Shown here: piece by piece, positions 1-4,557 of the stretch | Position numbering within the stretch: the stretch's first letter is position 1 | Layout of the letters: every line of letters starts with the position of its first letter | Assembly (NCBI GenBank): GCA_021775275.1 | Contig: JAJFIE010000083.1 | Coordinates: forward strand, 1 to 6,256 | Direction: 5' to 3' | Length of the DNA stretch: 6,256 nt | Source: Rhodospirillales bacterium | Lineage (GTDB): Bacteria > Pseudomonadota > Alphaproteobacteria > Rhodospirillales > Casp-alpha2 | The notes under the pieces: generated by a model | What the model saw: only the letters and a program-made list of their open reading frames with translations | Told to the model about the DNA's origin: nothing | Databases searched by the model: none | Translations under genes and position numbers: made by a program

Positions 1-266
1 GCCCCGGCGACCGCGATAAATGATCGAATGGCGGCGGTATCCATAAAGGGCTCGGATGACTGACTGGGCGGACTGATGCGGCGGATCCATCGAACGAGTA
101 TCCAGATGCAGGAAACCAGCATGATGGTCGCCAGCCAAAACGGCCAGAACCCACCCCCCGGGCCTTCATCCTCAATCCAGCCAATGGGGAGTTCTGCGCT
201 TTTCCACATGAGGTAGACAGAGAGAGCCGCCATCACAACGGCCATAACAAGTTCAGCAATGCGCAT
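1..266 (-). CDS. TctB-family small membrane subunit of a tripartite tricarboxylate-type transporter (partial, C-terminus beyond window)
   Basis: Reading the minus strand from ATG at 266 gives 88 residues with no stop before the window edge. In TctB-type (TTT) transporters this is the small, four-helix membrane partner of the large TctA permease. It takes part in uptake of carboxylates delivered by a periplasmic binding protein. Visible here are a hydrophobic helix at about residues 3-20, a loop containing GPGGGFWPFW (residues 35-44), a second helix at about 40-60, the basic segment RWIRR, and the start of a third helix at the edge. A short hydrophobic helix, then a Gly-rich loop running into a Phe/Trp-rich second helix, is typical of TctB. 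An in-frame TAG lies a short way upstream and no other start codon falls between it and the ATG, so the start is well fixed, although its Shine-Dalgarno sequence (GGGAAG) is weak and distant. It follows the binding-protein gene by 60 bases on the same strand, which suggests one operon. The family is clear; the substrate cannot be read. Confidence 0.85.
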   Translation of the reverse strand, partial: MRIAELVMAVVMAALSVYLMWKSAELPIGWIEDEGPGGGFWPFWLATIMLVSCIWILVRWIRRISPPSQSSEPFMDTAAIRSFIAVAG

Positions 267-326
267 GATGGCGGCTTCCCAGTCTGTAGTAGAGGTAACT
301 GAAGTCTATAAAGTCGAAACGACGAA

Positions 327-1325
327 TTAGTCGATTGCGCCCATTTTCTTCAGCATTTTCTCGTGAACATCGCGCTCGTTCTTCCAGTAGCTGAGCAATG
401 CATCACCCTGCAGAAGCTCGCCCTGGAGGCTCTTCTTCTTGCGATATGTGGCCCATTCTTCGGAGGCGAACACCTGCTTGAACAGTTCCTGATAGTAATG
501 CTGTGCGCCCTCACTCATGCCCGGCGCGCCAACGACGCTCCGCTGCATGTAGTAGACAAAGTCCTTGCCCAGTTCCTTGAAGGTCGGAGCATCGGCAAAC
601 ATTTCCAGGCGGTTGTCCGTAAAGGCAGCCAGCGGCACGGTCGTACCGGCGGCATAAAAGCCTTCCTGTTCGGACGGGTTGTTCACTGTGGAATCAGCGT
701 GATTACCGGCCAATTGCTTGGCGACCTTTCCACCACCCTTGTAAGGGACGTACTTCATGTTGAGACCGTAGGCAGCGTTCAGGAAGTCGGTCAGAAGATT
801 ATCTTCGGACGCTTTACCCGTGCCAGCCATAACCCAGTCACTGCCTTTGGCCTTGGCCGCAGCAACGAACTCATCAACGTTCGAGATACCGGAGTCTTTG
901 TTGACCCAAAGCAGGAACGTGTCTTCCGCCATCCGCGCGATAGGCGCAAACTTGGTGATATCAATACCCAGCTTCGGCTGGCGCAGTGGCGTGGTGTAGA
1001 AGCTGTTGAGGGTTACCATGATGGTGTGATCAGGATCCGACACACCATTCAGGTGCACCAGGGCTTCAGCGCCCGAGCCACCCGGCTTGTTGATCGGGGT
1101 CAGCGGCTTTGACGACCAGCCGTTCTTTTCGATGGTGGCCTGTAGCAGACGCGCCATCTTGTCAGCGCCACCGCCCTTACCGGCCATGATGACAAATTCG
1201 ATGGGTTTTTTTGGCTCCCACTTTACATCCGCCAATGCGTCACTGGTGACGGCAGACGACAAAGTCATGCCAAGACCAACAGCAGCCGCAAGCCCGAGAC
1301 CGAGCAATTTCTTTCCGAGTTTCAT
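327..1325 (-). CDS. TctC/Bug-family periplasmic substrate-binding protein of a TTT transporter
   Basis: The protein is 332 residues, normal for Bug/TctC proteins, which capture small carboxylates or related compounds in the periplasm and hand them to TctA/TctB. Residues 1-32 form a Sec signal peptide: basic MKLGKK, a hydrophobic stretch, and an ALA cleavage motif before DVKW. The mature part starts with the usual beta strand (PIEFVIMAGKGGGADKMARL) and continues with the NKPGGSGAEAL segment, both in the family ligand-loop positions. Later KYVPYKGGGKVAKQLAGNHAD matches the family's second lobe motif (Y-x-GGG...G-x-x-D). The loop is MAGKGGGAD rather than the more common F-P-x-G-G-x-x-D form, so it belongs to a divergent branch. 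An in-frame TTG at 1355 would add ten residues, but ATG 1325 has a well-placed GGGAG and starts exactly at the signal peptide, so it is preferred. The TctB gene follows directly and a GntR regulator lies upstream on the same strand. The substrate is unknown. Confidence 0.93.
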   Translation of the reverse strand: MKLGKKLLGLGLAAAVGLGMTLSSAVTSDALADVKWEPKKPIEFVIMAGKGGGADKMARLLQATIEKNGWSSKPLTPINKPGGSGAEALVHLNGVSDPDHTIMVTLNSFYTTPLRQPKLGIDITKFAPIARMAEDTFLLWVNKDSGISNVDEFVAAAKAKGSDWVMAGTGKASEDNLLTDFLNAAYGLNMKYVPYKGGGKVAKQLAGNHADSTVNNPSEQEGFYAAGTTVPLAAFTDNRLEMFADAPTFKELGKDFVYYMQRSVVGAPGMSEGAQHYYQELFKQVFASEEWATYRKKKSLQGELLQGDALLSYWKNERDVHEKMLKKMGAID

Positions 1326-1331
1326 AGTTCT

Positions 1332-1336
1332 CTCCC
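1332..1336 (-). promoter_or_regulatory. Ribosome binding site that fixes the start of the TctC-type gene
   Basis: On the minus strand GGGAG (within AGGGAGAG) sits six bases before ATG 1325. It supports that ATG over the upstream in-frame TTG at 1355, which would place extra charged residues before the signal peptide. Confidence 0.8.
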
Positions 1337-1507
1337 TGTTGATGTCGATGATCAAACGCCGCGCCGGAACAGACCGGTGCTGTTTTCCTTCGACTGAAGC
1401 CTCAGTGTTATCGATAGCGCTTGTTATCGCAAGAGCCCGATGTTTCCGTCGCTGTGGTCAGCGATCTTTTTGATCGGTCACGTATAAAGTTTCTTATTTC
1501 ACCATCG

Positions 1508-1526
1508 CTGGTATGTGGTATACCAG
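1508..1526. promoter_or_regulatory. Candidate GntR/FCD operator, site 1 (upstream of the TctC-type gene)
   Basis: CTGGTATGTGGTATACCAG contains two overlapping symmetries. The outer one is CTGGTAT and ATACCAG, a perfect 7-bp inverted repeat around five bases. The inner one is TGGTATACCA (1516-1525), a perfect 10-bp palindrome. The inner palindrome matches the TNGTNNACNA form known for operators of FadR-like (FCD) GntR proteins, and the gene for such a protein is the next one upstream. It lies 183 bases before the TctC-type start. Seen: the symmetry and position. Known: the operator form. Inferred: which protein binds. Confidence 0.65.
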
Positions 1527-1545
1527 AGTCTGTAATAGTAGTGAA
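1516..1545 (-). promoter_or_regulatory. Possible sigma70 promoter for the TctC-type operon overlapping operator site 1
   Basis: On the minus strand TTCACT and TATACC are separated by 17 bases, a tolerable but imperfect match to TTGACA/TATAAT. TATACC lies inside the inner palindrome of the operator, so a bound regulator would block it. Another TATA-like hexamer (TATACG) lies about 36 bases further downstream, so the choice is not secure. Confidence 0.3.
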
Positions 1546-1693
1546 GAAAAATAGTTACGGCAACGAATAATTTTTGAACAGGCGGGCGATGAACGGGGTA
1601 ACCGGAAACGATGGCAGGGCTCATTTCATCCGTGCAAACGCCAGCATTACAGCCATTTACCGGTTCAGGGAAACAAATGATTCCCGGGGTTGG

Positions 1694-2377
1694 TTATTCA
1701 AGATAGGTCACCGTCTTTGCAACGTGCTCGGCAAGGTTCAATGCGTGGTCCCGGACCAGACGTTCCGCCGCATCAGCGTCTCTTTTTTCAAGAGTTTCAA
1801 TGATATGTATATGATCGATAATGGATTGAGTGGCGCGATCGGATTCCGAAATAGTGCGCGCACGGATACCCCGGATATGCATGAAAATGTTGTCAGCCGT
1901 TTCCACCAACAGCTTGCATCGACTCATCTCGACGATGGACTGGTGGAACCGGATGTTGGCGTCGGAGTACTCGTCGATATGGGCCTGCACCTGGCCATCC
2001 TGAAAGGTCGAAAAAATCGTGCGCAACGCGGCAATCTCCGAATCTGTCGCCCGCTGCGTCACCAGACGCGCCGCCATGCTTTCCAGGGCCGCCCACAAAA
2101 TGATCATCTCCATGATCTCGGCCTTGGTCTTGCGAACGATATAGACACCCTTGCGGGGCACAATACGCACCAGGCCTTCCTGTTCCAGGCGCGCCAGAGC
2201 TTCGCGAATGGGTGTGCGACTGGTCGCCAGTTGGTCGGACAATTGCCGTTCGTCGAGCCGGAGGTTCACTCCTTCCTCATAGATATTCATTTGAGTGATT
2301 GCCTGTTTGAGCGACGAATATATCCGCTCTTTCAAGCTGAAGTTTGTATCGATGGGATCGACCTTGAATTCACCCAC
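1694..2377 (-). CDS. GntR-family transcriptional regulator, FadR subfamily with FCD ligand domain
   Basis: The protein is 227 residues, typical of FCD-type GntR repressors, which bind DNA as dimers and are released by small organic acids or related metabolites. The N-terminal winged helix-turn-helix spans about residues 13-80. It includes LDERQLSDQLATSRTPIREA, LARLEQEGLV and the wing PRKGVYI, a textbook GntR signature. The helical FCD domain follows (about 88-220). Its metal-site histidines are in place: H145 in NIRFH, H189 in IDHIH and H211 in VRDH, with the usual 22-residue gap between the last two. The position four before H145, often Asp, is Asn141, an alternative I believe also occurs in the family. 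The start is GTG at 2377. No other start codon exists back to an in-frame TGA, and the nearby AGGGA is too close to be a normal Shine-Dalgarno, so the exact N-terminus is less sure than the gene. It lies upstream of the transporter on the same strand and diverges from the formate dehydrogenase operon. Paired 19-bp dyads on both sides suggest autoregulation and transporter control. Confidence 0.93.
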   Translation of the reverse strand: MGEFKVDPIDTNFSLKERIYSSLKQAITQMNIYEEGVNLRLDERQLSDQLATSRTPIREALARLEQEGLVRIVPRKGVYIVRKTKAEIMEMIILWAALESMAARLVTQRATDSEIAALRTIFSTFQDGQVQAHIDEYSDANIRFHQSIVEMSRCKLLVETADNIFMHIRGIRARTISESDRATQSIIDHIHIIETLEKRDADAAERLVRDHALNLAEHVAKTVTYLE

Positions 2378-2534
2378 GTCCCTGCGCCCCCGTCTCGTCC
2401 GTCAGCCGCACACACAATAGGCGCGAGCTGCGGTCAGTTGTTTTACCCACGGCGTCTGAGATCATCCGCCAACGCGTTGCCTCTAACCAATCTTCCTTCA
2501 ACAAATAGACGACATTCCCCCCACGTGTCCAATT

Positions 2535-2553
2535 CTGGTATGCCAAGGACCAG
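2535..2553. promoter_or_regulatory. Candidate GntR/FCD operator, site 2 (upstream of the GntR gene)
   Basis: CTGGTATGCCAAGGACCAG keeps the outer arms of site 1 (CTGGTATG at the left, ACCAG at the right) with the same 19-bp span, and matches site 1 at 13 of 19 positions. It also contains TGGTATGCCA (2536-2545), one base away from the TGGTATACCA core of site 1. It lies 158 bases before the GntR GTG start and about 286 bases before the formate dehydrogenase start. Binding by the neighbouring regulator is inferred. Confidence 0.5.
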
Positions 2554-2707
2554 CCATGCACGTTGTTTGTCCTTCGAATGCAAGTCTGCGTCTCGCCCCC
2601 GTCCGTTATCTACACCATCAACAGGACGCCATGGGAACAATGGAGGTCGGCTGCGGCGATGGTCCTGTGGAATAGACTGTTGTATTCTTTTTCCCGTCTT
2701 TAATCAC

Positions 2708-2726
2708 CATTAAATTATGTTTAATG
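2708..2726. promoter_or_regulatory. AT-rich inverted repeat upstream of the formate dehydrogenase operon, possible operator
   Basis: CATTAAA-TTATG-TTTAATG is a perfect 7-bp inverted repeat around five bases, centred about 122 bases before the beta-subunit start. The ATTAA-N7-TTAAT form resembles LysR-type regulator sites, and LysR-type genes adjoin some soluble formate dehydrogenase operons. No LysR gene is in this window, and AT-rich promoter DNA yields such dyads by chance, so the role is uncertain. Confidence 0.35.
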
Positions 2727-2838
2727 TAGAGAAACTTTCTGATGTGCCCGCGTTCAGATTTCTGGCGTCTTGGCCGACTGGAACACGGTTTAAACAGCAA
2801 CAAACAAAACCCGAATAGAAAGTAAGGCAGACACCGGC

Positions 2839-4557
2839 ATGAGCGACGCACACGCAGCAACAGATGGCAATCAACCCCGACGCATTCACCCGGGCTCGGG
2901 ACGACGAAAGGCACCGGTCTTCAACAAAGGGCGGCAAACCGACCCGCAGGCAGTCGCCGAAATCTGCGAGATCCTGGGTGACCGCCCCCGGCGGCGGGAT
3001 CTACTGATCGAGCATTTGCATCTGGTGCAGGACCATTACGGGCATTTGTCTGCGGCGCACCTGCAAGCCCTCGCCGATGCGATGAAACTGTCCATGACTG
3101 AAGTCTATGAGGTCGCGTCGTTCTATGCCCACTTTGATATCGTGCGCGAAGGCGAAACACCGCCCGCACCCATCACCATCCGGGTATGCGATTCATTGAG
3201 TTGCGAGATGACCGGCTCAGCCAAACTGATGGAAGAACTGGCAGCCAAGGCAGGCAGCGATGTGCGCGTGATCCGCGCACCCTGTATGGGACGTTGTGAC
3301 AAAGCGCCTGTGGCGGAAGTCGGCCACAACCATATCGGTAATGCGGATGTTACCAATCTTCTCGCGGCGGCTGAAGCGAACGAGTTGCATGCACCGGCGC
3401 CCGTCTTCACCACGTTCGATGAATACACCGGAAATGGCGGGTATAGCCTGCTGAGGGCATGTCTTGCCGGTGAACAAAATCCGGATGATCTGGTCAAGAC
3501 CATGGAGGATTCAGGTCTGCGCGGCCTCGGCGGCGCGGGCTTCCCGTCGGGACTTAAATGGAAGATCGTACGCGGTCAGCCGAAACCCCGTTTGTTCGCC
3601 ATCAACGGCGACGAGGGTGAACCCGGCACCTTCAAGGACCGCCACTATCTGGAAACCGATCCGCATCGGTTTCTGGAGGGCGCACTGGTCGCCGCGTGGA
3701 CCTGTGAAATCGAGACGATTTATATCTATATCCGCGATGAATACCCGGCCATCCGAGAATTGCTGGAGCGCGAAATCGCCAAACTGCAATCCGAAGGCCT
3801 GACCGGCGACATTGGTATTGAAATTCGCCGTGGCGCGGGGGCCTACATCTGCGGCGAAGAATCGGCTATGATTGAATCCATCGAAGGCAAGCGCGGCCTG
3901 CCGCGCAACCGCCCGCCCTTCCCGTCCGAACGCGGCCTGTTCCAAAAGCCCACCCTGACCCATAATATCGAAACCATCTATTGGGTCCGCGACTTGATCG
4001 AGCGCGGCCCCGAGTGGTTCACTTCTCAAGGTCGGCGCGATGCCAGGGGCTTCCGCTCGTTCTCTGTCTCAGGCCGGGTCCGGGAGCCGGGCGTGAAAGT
4101 GGCCCCTGCGGGGATCACGGTTCAGGAACTGGTCGATGAATACTGCGGCGGCATGGCCGACGGCCATACTTTCAAGGCCTACCTGCCGGGTGGCGCATCG
4201 GGCGGCATTCTGCCTGCTAGCTTGAGCAATCTATCCCTCGACTTCGGTGGTGAACTGGCCGAACACGGCTGCTTCATCGGCAGCCACGCGGTTATTATTT
4301 TGTCCGATGCCGACAGCGTGAAGGATGCGGCGCTGAATCTCATGCGGTTTTTCGAAGACGAAAGCTGCGGTCAGTGCACGCCTTGCCGGAACGGCACCGC
4401 CAAGGCCGTTCAGCTAATGTCCAAGGATAAATGGGACAGTGATCTGCTGAATGAACTGAAAACCGTGATGATGGACTCCTCCATCTGTGGCCTTGGACAG
4501 GCAGCGCCAAACCCCATGCTGTGCGTCATGAAATTCTTCCCGGAGGAAGTGCAATGA
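2839..4557 (+). CDS. fdh1B: NAD-dependent formate dehydrogenase beta subunit, fused FdsG-FdsB (NuoE-NuoF) type
   Basis: This 572-residue soluble subunit takes electrons from the alpha subunit and reduces NAD+. An N-terminal thioredoxin-like NuoE/FdsG module (about 35-180) carries the [2Fe-2S] cysteines C117, C122, C149 and C153 (VCDSLSC...APCMGRC). A NuoF/FdsB module follows: FMN/NAD binding GLGGAGFPSG (229-238), NGDEGEPGTFKDR (256-268) and GAGAYICGEE (332-341). The C-terminal [4Fe-4S] site is C510, C513, C516 and C550 (ESCGQCTPC...SSICGLGQ). Enzymes such as those of Rhodobacter capsulatus and Cupriavidus keep FdsG and FdsB as separate proteins. The fused layout and length match Fdh1B of Methylorubrum extorquens as I recall it, including the N-terminal stretch RRRDLLIEHLHLVQDHYG. 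ATG 2839 is the only sensible start; AAGG lies about 11 bases upstream. The stop overlaps the alpha-subunit start, as expected for an equimolar pair. An NADH-quinone oxidoreductase subunit is excluded by the neighbouring formate dehydrogenase alpha gene. Confidence 0.95.
   Translation: MSDAHAATDGNQPRRIHPGSGRRKAPVFNKGRQTDPQAVAEICEILGDRPRRRDLLIEHLHLVQDHYGHLSAAHLQALADAMKLSMTEVYEVASFYAHFDIVREGETPPAPITIRVCDSLSCEMTGSAKLMEELAAKAGSDVRVIRAPCMGRCDKAPVAEVGHNHIGNADVTNLLAAAEANELHAPAPVFTTFDEYTGNGGYSLLRACLAGEQNPDDLVKTMEDSGLRGLGGAGFPSGLKWKIVRGQPKPRLFAINGDEGEPGTFKDRHYLETDPHRFLEGALVAAWTCEIETIYIYIRDEYPAIRELLEREIAKLQSEGLTGDIGIEIRRGAGAYICGEESAMIESIEGKRGLPRNRPPFPSERGLFQKPTLTHNIETIYWVRDLIERGPEWFTSQGRRDARGFRSFSVSGRVREPGVKVAPAGITVQELVDEYCGGMADGHTFKAYLPGGASGGILPASLSNLSLDFGGELAEHGCFIGSHAVIILSDADSVKDAALNLMRFFEDESCGQCTPCRNGTAKAVQLMSKDKWDSDLLNELKTVMMDSSICGLGQAAPNPMLCVMKFFPEEVQ
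4542..4546 (+). promoter_or_regulatory. Strong ribosome binding site for the alpha subunit inside the beta gene
   Basis: GGAGG lies seven bases before ATG 4554, within the last codons of the beta gene. With the ATGA overlap (4554-4557) it fixes the alpha start and suggests translational coupling of the two subunits. Confidence 0.85.

Larger units (their letters stand above)
1326..1693. other. Non-coding stretch between the GntR and TctC-type genes
   Basis: No convincing gene lies here on either strand; open frames crossing it are overlaps of neighbouring genes or lack family features. From the gntR side it holds: a weak dyad GGGAA-N8-TTCCC just past the gntR stop (1668-1685, no T tract, so not called a terminator); an AT-rich segment at about 1540-1575; the 19-bp operator candidate at 1508-1526; a short dyad CGATC-TTTTT-GATCG at 1462-1476; and the leader of the TctC-type gene. 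If transcription starts near the operator, that leader would be roughly 180 bases, long for a simple operon. No riboswitch or attenuator structure was recognised in it. Confidence 0.6.
2378..2838. other. Divergent intergenic region between the GntR gene and the formate dehydrogenase operon
   Basis: This 461-base stretch separates genes pointing away from each other, so it should hold both promoters. It contains operator-like site 2 (2535-2553), an AT-rich dyad (2708-2726) and an 8-bp palindrome GTTTAAAC (2788-2795). The right part, about 2670-2730 and 2788-2822, is clearly more AT-rich than the coding DNA around it. I found no -35/-10 pair good enough to call for either direction. Short open frames here show no family features, no good ribosome sites and no hydrophobic or domain signature. 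Confidence 0.6.

Noticed and set aside
363..1112. A 249-codon plus-strand open frame over the TctC-type gene
   Set aside because: Mirror frame of a well-supported binding-protein gene; composition and content show no family signature.
1412..1429. CGATA-N8-TATCG dyad in the leader of the TctC-type gene
   Set aside because: Arms are too short and it has no partner elsewhere in the window.
1668..1685. GGGAA-N8-TTCCC dyad just past the GntR stop as a terminator
   Set aside because: The stem is only five pairs with an eight-base loop and no T run follows on the minus strand.
2621..2668. ACAGGAC and GTCCTGT inverted repeat in the divergent region
   Set aside because: Seven-bp arms separated by 34 bases are expected by chance in a region of this size, and nothing else supports a structure.
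1574..2713. A 379-codon plus-strand open frame spanning the GntR gene and the divergent region
   Set aside because: It is antisense to a clear GntR/FCD gene, its translation shows no recognisable domain, and the real protein's conserved residues lie on the other strand.
2370..2937. Several minus-strand frames of 63-98 codons in the divergent region
   Set aside because: They overlap one another in different frames, lack good ribosome sites and domain features, and one runs into the start of the formate dehydrogenase gene in antisense.
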